DNA of 64,000 nucleotides, taken from an uncultured Campylobacter sp. GTDB lineage: Bacteria; Campylobacterota; Campylobacteria; Campylobacterales; Campylobacteraceae. The stretch is taken from assembly GCF_937959485.1 (NCBI RefSeq), contig NZ_CALGPY010000006.1:124001-188000 (forward strand), in the 5' to 3' direction. Below the pieces are notes generated by a model, which searched no databases, was not told where the DNA came from, and saw only the letters and a program-made list of their open reading frames with translations. A program made the translations under genes and the position numbers. Below are positions 32,567 through 41,295 of the stretch, piece after piece (positions within the stretch are counted from its first letter, which is position 1; each line of letters starts with the position of its first letter).

Positions 32567-34858
32567 TTAACTCTTCCAAAGTAGCGAAATTTTCTCGTCG
32601 TAGATGTCGGTTTTCTTCGGCGAAATTTCTTTCGTTTCGAGTTTAATGTTTTTTAGATCCAGGCTCTGTTTTAGCGCGTCCACTTCAGCCTCAAATTTCT
32701 GCGTAAGCACCTCCAGCTCCTCTTGCAGCGCGCTTAGGCTATTTTCGGCATTTTTGGCTTCGCTGCGCTCGTTTAAAATTTTATGCGCGCTCTTGGCGCC
32801 GCTGATCGCTTTAGAGATATTGCTAGCGCTGCGCGAGCGGCCTAAAAACGCGCCTAAGATCGCTCCGCCTATGTTTAGCGCCGCATCCACCCCGCGACTT
32901 AGCACGTCGCTTTTTTCCTTCTCATATTTTTCGCTAGCGCGCGAAATTTTATCCTCAAGGCGCGCCTTTTCCTTTTCAAATTTAGCCGCGATCTCGTCGG
33001 TTTTCGCTTCTAAAATTTCATTCGCCTTATCGCTTAGGCGCACAAAAAACTCCTCCCTGCTCTCGCCCGGTTTTGAGAGCAGATCAAGCGCGCTAAAAAG
33101 TTCTAACTTTTCATTGCGATATAGCCACTCCTTAAAGCTTTTAAGCTGAGCGTTTAAATTTTTTGCTCCCGCGATGAAGCTAGGAAGCGCGCCGTAGAGC
33201 GAGCCCGCCTGCTCCTGTTCGCCTAAATTTGCGACCTCTCGCGTGCTCGCCTCGCTCCAATCTATTTCGCCCCCGTCCGAAAGCGAAAGCAAAAAGGAGC
33301 GCTGCTGCGTAAAATCGACTCCCTTGTCGCAAAATCGCATCTTTGCGCTTGCATACAGATATGGGCTTAGCTCAAGGCCCGCGCCGTAGCTATAAAGCTG
33401 CGAAATTTCAGCCGAAACTACCGGTTTGGCGGTGCCGGCGGATTTGACGCCTTGCGCGGCGCCCGGCACGGATGAAATTTCAGCCTTTTTGTCTTTCATT
33501 AAATTTGAAATTTGCTCGTTGCTTAAAGGACCCTTTAAATAGCTTAGCGCAAAGCGCGTCTCGATCACTCGCAGCACGTCCTCGTTGATGTTTTTTACCA
33601 AAAAATTTCGCTTTTTGAGGTTTGAAATTTTCTCCATAAGCACGCTTTTGTCGATCGGATTTGAGCCGATGCCGCTTAGGCCACTGATGACGCGCTCTTT
33701 ATCCTGCGCGGTCTGCAAGCGCCCGATAAACCACGTACCGATGTTGCTAAGCCCCTTATAATCGAGATCGACCGGGTTTTGCGTCGATAATACGCAGCCA
33801 AGTCCGAACGCGCGAGCCTGCTTCAGCAGCGTAAGCATCGGAGTTTTGCTCGGCGGATTGCCGTTTGGAGGGAAGAAGCCGTAAATTTCATCCATATAAA
33901 GCACGGCGCGCAGCGAGCTCGTACCGCTGGTGGTGCGCATCCATTTGATCATCTCGCCCAAAAGCAGCGTGACGAAAAACATCCTTTCATCGTCGTTTAG
34001 ATGCGCGATGGAAAATATATTCGCTCTCGCCCTGCCGTTTTCATCAAATAGCATCTTGGCGATATTTAGCCGCTCGCCCTCGCACCAAAGCTTAAAGCTC
34101 GGGCTTGCGATGAGCGCGTTAATCTTCATCGCAAGCGCCATTCGCTTATCGCTCGGAAAGAAGGTATTGACGTCGAAAACGCCGATCTTATCGAATGGCG
34201 GGTTGCCGATCTGCGCGATGAGATCCACCACGCTCACACCCTCGCCCCTGCCGAAATGATAAGACAGAATTTGGCTGATCAGCAAAAATTCCGGCGAGCT
34301 GAGATTATCGCTGCTAATCCCTGCGAGGCTTAGCACGCTAGTGGCGATACCGCCGATATAGTTATTCAAATCCTCTTCGTTTAAACTCTTCGGCGCTTCA
34401 AAGTCGCTTAGTAGGCTGATCCCAAGACCTGCGCTTGATTTGGGCGTATAAATTCTAAAATCGGCGCTGTTTTTCAAAAGCTCCACCCGCGCCAGGTCTT
34501 GATACGAGCCCTCGATCCCTTCGCGCCAGGTATTTGCGGTCTGCTCGGCATACTCGTGCACGCTAAGACCTTTGTTTTGCGCCTCGGCCTCGTCGATATA
34601 GGGCTCAAAATCCTCAGCCCTCATCTGGGGAAAGGTAAGAGCTAAATTTGTCAGATCGCCCTTCGGATCGATGATGATGGATGGGATATTATCGATCGCG
34701 GCTTCCTCTAGCAGCGTGATGCCAAGTCCCGTTTTACCGCTGCCGGTCATTCCGATGATAAGCGCGTGAGTCGTCAGATCCTTGTTTTTATACAAAAACG
34801 GCTCGCTGTTTTCGAGCCCCAGATAAAAAAGCTTTAAATTTTCTTGAAGCGTTTTCAT
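32567..34858 (-). CDS. HerA-like (DUF853) ATPase
   Basis: The 763-residue protein has an N-terminal ATPase core of the HerA/FtsK type. Walker A is IGMTGSGKTGLG (about 35-46), followed by IIDPKGDLTNLALTF, and Walker B-like AVLYMDEIYGFFPP lies at about 313-326. From about residue 580 to 720 it is a charged, probably coiled-coil region, interrupted by an AALNIGGAILGAFLGRS glycine zipper. Family members are cytoplasmic or membrane-associated hexameric ATPases of unknown role, some connected with DNA handling. It is followed on the same strand by plsY. Confidence 0.85.
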   Translation of the reverse strand: MKTLQENLKLFYLGLENSEPFLYKNKDLTTHALIIGMTGSGKTGLGITLLEEAAIDNIPSIIIDPKGDLTNLALTFPQMRAEDFEPYIDEAEAQNKGLSVHEYAEQTANTWREGIEGSYQDLARVELLKNSADFRIYTPKSSAGLGISLLSDFEAPKSLNEEDLNNYIGGIATSVLSLAGISSDNLSSPEFLLISQILSYHFGRGEGVSVVDLIAQIGNPPFDKIGVFDVNTFFPSDKRMALAMKINALIASPSFKLWCEGERLNIAKMLFDENGRARANIFSIAHLNDDERMFFVTLLLGEMIKWMRTTSGTSSLRAVLYMDEIYGFFPPNGNPPSKTPMLTLLKQARAFGLGCVLSTQNPVDLDYKGLSNIGTWFIGRLQTAQDKERVISGLSGIGSNPIDKSVLMEKISNLKKRNFLVKNINEDVLRVIETRFALSYLKGPLSNEQISNLMKDKKAEISSVPGAAQGVKSAGTAKPVVSAEISQLYSYGAGLELSPYLYASAKMRFCDKGVDFTQQRSFLLSLSDGGEIDWSEASTREVANLGEQEQAGSLYGALPSFIAGAKNLNAQLKSFKEWLYRNEKLELFSALDLLSKPGESREEFFVRLSDKANEILEAKTDEIAAKFEKEKARLEDKISRASEKYEKEKSDVLSRGVDAALNIGGAILGAFLGRSRSASNISKAISGAKSAHKILNERSEAKNAENSLSALQEELEVLTQKFEAEVDALKQSLDLKNIKLETKEISPKKTDIYDEKISLLWKS

Positions 34859-34952
34859 TGCGTTCCTTAAATTTGCAATTTGCTTGGCATTATATCATTT
34901 AAATTTTTAAATTTAAATTTGCTAAAATGCGCGAAAAATCAAGGAATGGCAA

Positions 34953-35876
34953 GTGTTAAAAGAAAAAATTAGAAACGGAAAAAGCGGAATTCTACTCTAC
35001 GGCATCGTCCCGCCTAAAATCACGTCCTCTCAAGACGAGCTCGAGCGCCTGGGTACGGCGTGGTCGCAACGCCTAAGCGAATGCGAATGCGACGGCATCG
35101 TCATCTACGATCTACAAGATGAAAGCGCGCGCACGAAAGATGAGCGGACCTTTCCTTTTGTGCATACGATCGATCCTGCGCGCTACTACACGCAGTATCT
35201 ACACACCGATAAAGAAGCGATCATCTACCGCGCGGTAGGCAAATACGACGAGGCGGAATTTTGCGAAATTCTAAGGCATGCCGCAAGCGGGCTGGACGTT
35301 TTCGTGGGGGCAAGCTCTAAAAACGAAGAATGCAAACTGCATCTAAGCCGCGCCTATGAGATCAAGCGACTCGTGGCGCCGCATCTTTGCCTAGGCGGCA
35401 TCTGCATTCCTGAACGCCATGAAAAGAGCCGCGACGAGCACCTAAAAATCGCGGAGAAGACTGCGGACGGGTGCGAATTTTTTATCACTCAGGCGGTTTA
35501 TAATGTGCAAAATGCCAAAGATTTCATCGACGATTACGCCGCTTTGGAGTGCAAAAAGGTGCCGATAATCTTTACTTTCACGCCGTGCGGCAGCCTAAAG
35601 ACGCTTGAGTTTATGAAATGGCTTGGCATCTCGGTGCCAGATTTTTTGCAGCAGCGGCTGCAAAGCAGCGTCGATATTTTGCAAAGTTCAACAGCGCTGT
35701 GCGCAGAGATGTTTGATTTCATCTATAAATACGCCCTCGCAAAAGGCGTAAGCGTAGGCGCGAACATCGAGAGCGTAAGCACCCGCCGCGTAGAAATCGA
35801 AGCCTCGCTCAGCTTACTAAAAGAGATCAGAAAAATTATCCTTAAGCACGAGAATTTGGGATTTTACGTTATTTAA
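34953..35876 (+). CDS. Methylenetetrahydrofolate reductase-like protein
   Basis: The 307-residue protein starts at a GTG with AAGGA seven bases upstream. The TIM-barrel layout resembles MetF: GIVPPKI near residue 17, CDGIVIYDLQDESART (about 50-65), GASSKNEE and GCEFFITQAVYNVQNAKDFI (about 172-191). That last is the usual MetF flavin/folate contact region. It is more diverged than the housekeeping MetF, so it may act on a related one-carbon substrate. Divergent from the HerA-like gene, with a 94-base gap. Confidence 0.7.
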   Translation: MLKEKIRNGKSGILLYGIVPPKITSSQDELERLGTAWSQRLSECECDGIVIYDLQDESARTKDERTFPFVHTIDPARYYTQYLHTDKEAIIYRAVGKYDEAEFCEILRHAASGLDVFVGASSKNEECKLHLSRAYEIKRLVAPHLCLGGICIPERHEKSRDEHLKIAEKTADGCEFFITQAVYNVQNAKDFIDDYAALECKKVPIIFTFTPCGSLKTLEFMKWLGISVPDFLQQRLQSSVDILQSSTALCAEMFDFIYKYALAKGVSVGANIESVSTRRVEIEASLSLLKEIRKIILKHENLGFYVI

Positions 35877-36247
35877 AATTTTAAATCGGATACACGAACA
35901 AAACGCTAGATAGTCCAAGCTAGCGGAGGAATTTTAAATAATTTTAGATCGCTTTCTGAAAAATAAATCGAAATTTTATCCGAATGGAATTTGAACTTAA
36001 AATTTATAAAAAATTGCCCCAATAATATGCTTTAATAACTGTCATCCATAACTTCAAGATAATATTTCGTGCAAAATTTCCTAATGCTTACAATGGCATT
36101 GAGCTAGGCATATCATCAAACCTATAAATCGCTGTAGTTTTCACACTAAAACTAAGTGCATTAACCGCCTTTAGTCTGCAGCCGACGCGACCGCACTTTC
36201 CGGCTTGCCGCTATCTATATAGAGATAACTAATTTCCTATCTCTTTT

Positions 36248-36550
36248 TTAGAGTATATTGTATAACGGGGGATAGCTGGAGAGGGCAAACGAAACCAATA
36301 TTAGATACGACGCTCCTGCACTCATGACATAGCGTCCCTTATTGTTCCATTCGTAGTATTTGATTTAAATTTACCGGCGTTTATGCTAAATTTCAAATCT
36401 AAGGCAATTTGATGCTTGCTGTTGTGAGCGTTTTGGTATTTGAATTTTATTCTACAGCCTATGTGTAGGTCGCTCAAAAGATCCACCATACGCCGCCGTA
36501 AAAATACTTGCCGAGCTTTTCAGCTAATTAAAAGCCATTAATGCAGAACG
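36248..36550 (-). pseudogene. Decayed gene fragment in an otherwise empty region
   Basis: The 960-base gap between the MTHFR-like gene and fabH has no intact gene. On the minus strand, however, adjacent frames hold protein-like stretches that join across single shifts. The first is AEKLGKYFYGGVWWI (about 36505-36550). The second is a 55-residue piece from the ATG at 36489 to a stop at 36322, beginning MVDLLSDLHIGCRIKFKY. The third is GRYVMSAGASYLILVSFALS up to a stop at 36248. This looks like a membrane-protein gene broken by at least two shifts. I cannot name the family. Confidence 0.35.
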
Positions 36551-36840
36551 GCTGAAATTAACACCCATTTAAGCTATTGCATATTTGATTTCTTTTATAT
36601 TCTAAAAGCCCGCCACCAAAAAGCAGCAGACCTAAGACTAACGTCGTTTTACTATCTCACGCAGAAGCCGATATGCAAACTGCGCAAGATTATAATATGC
36701 TTTCAATCGCAAACGCTTCATTTTAAAATTTTGAAACCTAACTCGGAATAAATATAAATTTGAAATTAGTTTTGTAAATAAGCTTGGAATTTTAACTCTT
36801 AAATATGGCGAAATTCAAAGATAATGAAATTTAAAAAGCA

Positions 36841-37839
36841 CTAGTTTATGCTCTTGCCGCCAAATTTCAAAAGCGCGCTGCCCCACGTAAAGCCGCCGCC
36901 GAACGCATCCAAAAGCATAAGCGAGCCGTTTTTGAGCCTGCCACTCTCGTAAGCGTCATTTATCGCCATCGGGATCGACGCCGAGCTCGTGTTGCCGTAT
37001 TTGCCGATCGTAAGCACGCATTGTTCGTCGCTAAATTCCAGTCTCGCCTTGACCGCCTCGATAATGCGTAAATTTGCCTGATGCGGGATGAAAAGATCGA
37101 CCTGCTCGGGCGAAATTTTATTTTTCTCCAAAATCTCCACGACGTCGTTACTGAGCGTCGGTACCGCGATTTTAAAGACCTCGCGCCCCGCCATCTGCAT
37201 GAAGCCTAGCTTTTCGTCAATGATTTTTTGGCTGAGTGGATTGACGCTACCCGGGGCTGCGGTGATGAGAAGATCGCCCTTGCTGCCGTCGCTGGCGGTA
37301 TGAATGTCGATGATTTCATTATCGTCGCGCGCCGCGATAACCGCAGCACCTGCGCCGTCGCCGAAGAGTATGCACGTAGCGCGGTCGCTCCAATCGACTA
37401 TTGAGCTGAGTTTTTCCGTGCCGATTATCAGTATGTGCTTTTTGGCGCCGCTTTCGATGAGGGATTTTGCAAGCTCTAAAAGATAGATGAAGCCCGTACA
37501 GGCGGCATTTATATCAAACGCCGTAATACCGAAATTTAAGCCCAGTTTATCCGCGATGACGCACGCAGTCGAGGGCATGCAGAAATAATCGGGCGAGATC
37601 GTGGCGCAAATTATCGCATCGATCTCATTTTTTTGTAAGCCGCTACGCTCGATCGCAAGCGCTGCGGCCTTCATGCCCAAATCGCTAGTACTCTCGCCCT
37701 TCGCGATACGGCGCTCATGAATGCCTGTTCGCTTGACGATCCATTCATCGCTCGTTTCAACCATCTTTTCAAGATCGAAATTGGTTAAAATTTCGCTCGG
37801 CGCGTATGCTGCGATTGAGATCATCGAGGCTTTTTGCAT
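36841..37839 (-). CDS. fabH: 3-oxoacyl-ACP synthase III
   Basis: FabH starts fatty-acid chains by condensing acetyl-CoA with malonyl-ACP. The 332-residue protein shows the catalytic triad: C114 in [10 protein letters not shown], the histidine of [12 protein letters not shown] and the asparagine of [14 protein letters not shown]. It lies directly downstream of plsX with an eight-base gap, as in C. jejuni from memory, so fabH and plsX are co-expressed. Confidence 0.96.
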   Translation of the reverse strand: MQKASMISIAAYAPSEILTNFDLEKMVETSDEWIVKRTGIHERRIAKGESTSDLGMKAAALAIERSGLQKNEIDAIICATISPDYFCMPSTACVIADKLGLNFGITAFDINAACTGFIYLLELAKSLIESGAKKHILIIGTEKLSSIVDWSDRATCILFGDGAGAAVIAARDDNEIIDIHTASDGSKGDLLITAAPGSVNPLSQKIIDEKLGFMQMAGREVFKIAVPTLSNDVVEILEKNKISPEQVDLFIPHQANLRIIEAVKARLEFSDEQCVLTIGKYGNTSSASIPMAINDAYESGRLKNGSLMLLDAFGGGFTWGSALLKFGGKSIN

Positions 37840-37847
37840 TCGTTTTC

Positions 37848-38840
37848 CTATTCGTTTGAAGAAATTTCGCTTTCTATCGCGGAGTTGATTTTGGAGTCTG
37901 CAAATTTAAGCGCTTGAAAGATCGCGTTTTTAACGGCTTTCGGGGTACTTTTGCCGTGGCTTATGATGACGCATTCTTTGACGCCCAAAAGCGGCGCGCC
38001 GCCGTATTCGTCGTAGTCCGTGCTTTTTTTGATTATCTTAAAGACGCGCTTCATCAAGATGGAGCCTGCGATGGCGATCGGGGATTTTTTAGTTTCGTTT
38101 TTAATAAGTTTGCCGATAGCGCTTGCGACACCTTCGCTGGATTTTAGCATAATGTTGCCGATAAATCCGTCGCACACGACCACGTCTACCGAGCCGTCAA
38201 AAATTTGATTGCCTTCGACATTACCAATAAAATTTTGCATCTTCTTAAGCATATGAAAGGCTTCTTTTGTTACCTCGTTGCCTTTACTATCCTCCTCGCC
38301 GTTGGATAATAAGCCGATGCGCGGTGCGTTTAAACCCATAATCTCCTTGGCATATGCTTCGCCCATAATCGCAAATTGAAACAAATTCTCAGGCTTACAA
38401 TCTACATAAGCGCCCACATCCAGCACAAGCGTGCGGCTGCCTATGGAATTTGGCATCAGCGTAGCAATCGCCGGGCGCAAGATACCTTTGAGCCTTCCTA
38501 TGCGAAGCGTAGCAAGGCTCATCGTAGCGCCGCTATGTCCTGCTGATACCACGGCTTTGCAAGTGCCGTCTTTTACTAGATCGACCGCTTTAAAGATGCT
38601 GCTTTCTTTGCGTTTAAGAGCGTCCGTTGCGCCCTCTTTCATCTCGAAAACTTCGCTTGCAGCGACGTAAGTAATATATTTCTCAAAGCCTTGATCTTGT
38701 GGAATAAAAGGCTTGATTTGCGCTTCGTCTCCCACCAAAAATGCATTAAATTTACGCTCTCGCAGCGCATCTACGACTCCGTTTATTATCGGCTCGCAGC
38801 CGAAATCACCGCCCATCGCGTCTATAGCAACGGAAATCAT
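37848..38840 (-). CDS. plsX: Phosphate acyltransferase PlsX
   Basis: PlsX makes acyl-phosphate from acyl-ACP for PlsY. The 330-residue length is typical, and the protein starts [20 protein letters not shown]. Other landmarks are [13 protein letters not shown] (about 99-111), [14 protein letters not shown] and [14 protein letters not shown]. It follows rpmF by four bases on the same strand, matching the widespread rpmF-plsX-fabH arrangement. Confidence 0.96.
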   Translation of the reverse strand: MISVAIDAMGGDFGCEPIINGVVDALRERKFNAFLVGDEAQIKPFIPQDQGFEKYITYVAASEVFEMKEGATDALKRKESSIFKAVDLVKDGTCKAVVSAGHSGATMSLATLRIGRLKGILRPAIATLMPNSIGSRTLVLDVGAYVDCKPENLFQFAIMGEAYAKEIMGLNAPRIGLLSNGEEDSKGNEVTKEAFHMLKKMQNFIGNVEGNQIFDGSVDVVVCDGFIGNIMLKSSEGVASAIGKLIKNETKKSPIAIAGSILMKRVFKIIKKSTDYDEYGGAPLLGVKECVIISHGKSTPKAVKNAIFQALKFADSKINSAIESEISSNE

Positions 38841-38844
38841 CGGA

Positions 38845-38991
38845 TTAATATTCGCCCGTAGTTTTGTTTATTCTATGCGGAATTTTCCAGCTTCCGTCTT
38901 TATCTTTGACGGGGATCGGAAGGGTCACTTTGTAGTGAGTGCGTCTTTTTGCCGCACGAGTTTTACTAACTCTTCGCTTTGGAACTGCCAT
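38845..38991 (-). CDS. rpmF: 50S ribosomal protein L32
   Basis: This short 48-residue gene reads [20 protein letters not shown] and ends NKTTGEY, the standard bL32 sequence for epsilonproteobacteria. It lacks the zinc-binding cysteines of some L32 types. A GGAGAAA ribosome site precedes the ATG. It stands between the DUF177 gene and plsX in the usual order. Confidence 0.97.
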   Translation of the reverse strand: MAVPKRRVSKTRAAKRRTHYKVTLPIPVKDKDGSWKIPHRINKTTGEY

Positions 38992-39009
38992 TTTTTCTCC
39001 TTTATAAAT

Positions 39010-39363
39010 TTAGTTCTTGCATTCTTCGCAATAAAAATAGTCGCTTTTGAAAGCTTCCGTTTCGCTTCTTAAAATTTCATCCACATCAACCTCGGCGCCG
39101 AAAAACTCCATAACGTCCAAGCTTTCGTGCCTTTCGTCGTTAAAAACGCCCTCGCTTAAAAGCAAATTTACGCTCTCGTTTACGTCAAGATCAAATTCTT
39201 TGCCGCAGCGGTCGCAAATGTATGGAATTTTGCCCTTAATTTCGCCCTTACACTCGATAAACTTAGAGTCTTTTCGTTTTAAATTTCCGCTAAGCTTAAG
39301 CCCGTCCCTCGAAATTTCAAACGGCACGGGCGTGGCGGAAATTTTAGCAAAAGCGATCTTCAC
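39010..39363 (-). CDS. DUF177 (YceD) protein
   Basis: The 117-residue protein belongs to the YceD/DUF177 family encoded next to rpmF in many bacteria, linked to 23S rRNA or ribosome accumulation. A zinc-ribbon-like pair is visible, CDRCGKEFD near residue 52 and CEECKN at the very end, together with EFDLDVNESVNLLL. It lies 18 bases upstream of rpmF on the same strand. Confidence 0.82.
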   Translation of the reverse strand: MKIAFAKISATPVPFEISRDGLKLSGNLKRKDSKFIECKGEIKGKIPYICDRCGKEFDLDVNESVNLLLSEGVFNDERHESLDVMEFFGAEVDVDEILRSETEAFKSDYFYCEECKN

Positions 39364-39372
39364 GCGGCACTC

Positions 39373-39786
39373 TTAGCAAATTTCTCTTTTTGCAAAGAAA
39401 AATGCGATCTCGATTTTTGCGTTTTCTAAGCTGTCGCTGCCGTGAACGGCGTTAGCGTCGATGCTGTCTGCAAAGTCCGCTCTGATCGTGCCTTTATCGG
39501 CTTTTTTCGGATCGGTAGCGCCCATTAGCGCGCGATTTTTAGCTACGGCATCATCGCCTTCTAGCACCATTACGACCACTGGACCACTAGTCATGAACTC
39601 AATCAGATCTTTATAAAAAGGGCGATCCTTGTGAATTTCATAAAATTTACCCGCATCTTCGGCGCTTAGACATACTTTTTTAGCCGCTGCGATTCTTAGT
39701 CCGTGGCTTTCGAAACGATCGATAATTTTGCCGATAACGCCCTTTTTAACGGCATCAGGCTTAATAATAGAAAGCGTTTGCTGCAT
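39373..39786 (-). CDS. ndk: Nucleoside diphosphate kinase
   Basis: Ndk equalises NTP pools by a phosphohistidine mechanism. The 137-residue protein begins [20 protein letters not shown], the usual first strand and ATP site. The catalytic histidine is in NAVHGSDS (about 116-123). Length and order (DUF177, ndk, ferredoxin) agree with C. jejuni. Confidence 0.97.
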   Translation of the reverse strand: MQQTLSIIKPDAVKKGVIGKIIDRFESHGLRIAAAKKVCLSAEDAGKFYEIHKDRPFYKDLIEFMTSGPVVVMVLEGDDAVAKNRALMGATDPKKADKGTIRADFADSIDANAVHGSDSLENAKIEIAFFFAKREIC

Positions 39787-39893
39787 ATAATCTCCTTAAA
39801 GTGAAAGGCGGATTGTATCGAAAAATAGGTTAAAATTTATTTAAGGATTGAATGAATTCAAATTCCGCGCATTTGATCGCGGAATTTTATCTG

Positions 39894-40178
39894 CTAAGCA
39901 AATACCGGGGTATCTCCGCTGCGCAGATCCGCACCTATACTATCCCTGCTAGGTTGACCCGCTACGATGTCGCTCCAGACGATACAGCCGTCGGTCGGAC
40001 AGGCGCTAGCGCAAGCCGGCTCGTCGTTGTAGCCCACGCACTCGACGCATTTATCGGCATATACGTAGTAGCTATCCTCACCGCTTGGGTTATCGCTATC
40101 GTCCACGATCGCATTTACCGGACACTCGTCGATGCATGAGCCGCAGCTAATGCAAATATCGGTAATTTTTACAGCCAT
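39894..40178 (-). CDS. Two-cluster 4Fe-4S ferredoxin (FdxA-like)
   Basis: The 94-residue protein carries CISCGSCIDECP (about 9-20) and CVECVGYNDEPACASACP (about 43-60), the same extended second-cluster motif as the ferredoxin at 29.3 kb. It is encoded divergently from ahpC, as fdxA is in C. jejuni, where the two are iron-responsive. Its leader and the ahpC promoter share the 180-base gap at 40179-40358. Confidence 0.9.
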   Translation of the reverse strand: MAVKITDICISCGSCIDECPVNAIVDDSDNPSGEDSYYVYADKCVECVGYNDEPACASACPTDGCIVWSDIVAGQPSRDSIGADLRSGDTPVFA

Positions 40179-40318
40179 TTTTTCTCCTTTATCAAAAAAT
40201 GAAGCGCGATGATAACATACTAAATTTAAAAAATGATAAAATTTAATATTATCAAGTGAATAAATTTTATTATATAAAAATTTTCATCAAATTTCAGCAA
40301 ATCTAAAGTTTTAAAATG

Positions 40319-40324
40319 TATAAT
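40319..40324 (+). promoter_or_regulatory. Extended -10 element of ahpC
   Basis: TGTATAAT ends at 40324, an extended -10 element, 34 bases before the ahpC ATG, which has AAGGAG at 40349-40354. The gap to the divergent ferredoxin gene is very AT-rich and is a likely site for Fur/PerR/CosR binding, but I identify no specific operator. Confidence 0.6.
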
Positions 40325-40358
40325 CGCCATCATAAATTTTATTAACAAGGAGAAACAA

Positions 40359-40955
40359 ATGATAGTAACCAACAAAGCCGTTGATTTCACGGCAACTGCG
40401 GTTTTAGGCAACAACGAAATAGTCGAGGATTTCAACCTCTATAAAAATATCGGCGAAAAAGGCGCGGTCGTATTCTTTTATCCAAAAGATTTTACTTTCG
40501 TCTGCCCGAGCGAGATCATCGCATTCGATCACAGATATCAAGATTTCAAATCTAAGGGTATCGAAGTTATCGGCGTTAGCTGCGATAGCGAGTTTACGCA
40601 TCTTGCATGGAAAAATACTCCGGTAAACGCAGGCGGTATCGGCAAAGTGCAGTTCCCGCTAGTTTCGGATATCACAAAAGATATCGCACGCAGCTTCGAC
40701 GTGCTGTTCGGCAATGCCGTAGCGCTTCGCGGCAGCTTCCTGCTTGACAAAGATGGCACCGTCCGCCACGCCGTCATCAACGACCTACCGCTTGGTCGCA
40801 ATATCGACGAGATGCTTCGCATGGTCGATACGATGCTATTTACCAACGAGCACGGCGAGGTTTGCCCTGCAGGCTGGCACAAAGGCGACGCAGGGATGAA
40901 AGCAGATCCTAAGGGCGTCGCAGAGTATCTAGACAAAAATGCGAGCAAACTATAA
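40359..40955 (+). CDS. ahpC: Alkyl hydroperoxide reductase (2-Cys peroxiredoxin)
   Basis: The 198-residue peroxiredoxin has the peroxidatic C49 in FTFVCPSEI and the resolving C169 in EVCPAGWHKG, so it is a typical 2-Cys enzyme reducing peroxides in the cytoplasm. No AhpF is nearby, as in other epsilonproteobacteria that use thioredoxin. In Campylobacter ahpC is controlled by peroxide and iron regulators and by CosR, encoded at 31 kb. Confidence 0.96.
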   Translation: MIVTNKAVDFTATAVLGNNEIVEDFNLYKNIGEKGAVVFFYPKDFTFVCPSEIIAFDHRYQDFKSKGIEVIGVSCDSEFTHLAWKNTPVNAGGIGKVQFPLVSDITKDIARSFDVLFGNAVALRGSFLLDKDGTVRHAVINDLPLGRNIDEMLRMVDTMLFTNEHGEVCPAGWHKGDAGMKADPKGVAEYLDKNASKL

Positions 40956-41089
40956 GTTGTAAAATTCTTCGCGCGAGCGTACGAATTCTAATGCTAACCG
41001 CGTAAAGTTTAAATTTAGCCTTGCGCGGGCTATTAAAGCTAGCAAAGCTTTCTAAATTCCGCTGCCAAAATTTTAAGTCGCGGCGGCGG

Positions 41090-41149
41090 AATTCCAAAAA
41101 TTCCAAAAATTCCAAAAATTCCAAAAATTCCAAAAATTCCAAAAATTCC
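41090..41149 (+). repeat. Nine-base tandem repeat (microsatellite)
   Basis: TTCCAAAAA recurs with an exact nine-base period: TTCC begins at 41092, 41101, 41110, 41119, 41128, 41137 and 41146, so about seven copies without mismatches. It lies in the 340-base gap between ahpC and the M16 peptidase gene, ending about 110 bases before the peptidase -10. Weak open frames across it (NSKNSK on one strand, EFLEFL on the other) simply reflect the period of three codons. Copy number is expected to vary. Confidence 0.9.
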
Positions 41150-41262
41150 ATTCCTCTCAATTCTACAAGTAAAATTTCAAAACCGCGAGTAAAATCCCAA
41201 ATCCTTGGCAAAATTTCACCCATAACAAAGCTCGCAAAATCATACTTTAAACTAGCTTTTGT

Positions 41263-41268
41263 TACAAT
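41263..41268 (+). promoter_or_regulatory. Putative -10 element of the peptidase-transporter operon
   Basis: TTACAAT ends at 41268, with TACAAT at 41263-41268, 27 bases before the ATG at 41296. AAGGA is at about 41286. The nine-base tandem repeat lies upstream, so repeat number may change promoter spacing to any upstream activator site. Confidence 0.45.
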
Positions 41269-41295
41269 CGCAAGTTTTTAAATCCAAGGACAATT

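Noticed and set aside
36121..36240. Minus-strand frame CGRVGCRLKAVNALSFSVKT in the desert before fabH
   Set aside because: About 40 codons with no start codon or ribosome site; it may be a scrap but there is nothing to support a gene.
41090..41149. Tandem array considered as a CRISPR or iteron array
   Set aside because: Units are nine bases with no spacers and no cas genes nearby; no replication initiator or other origin gene is present.
41021..41281. Open frames through the nine-base repeat on both strands (NSKNSK and EFLEFL)
   Set aside because: A nine-base repeat keeps any frame open; outside the repeat neither frame has protein character or a ribosome site.
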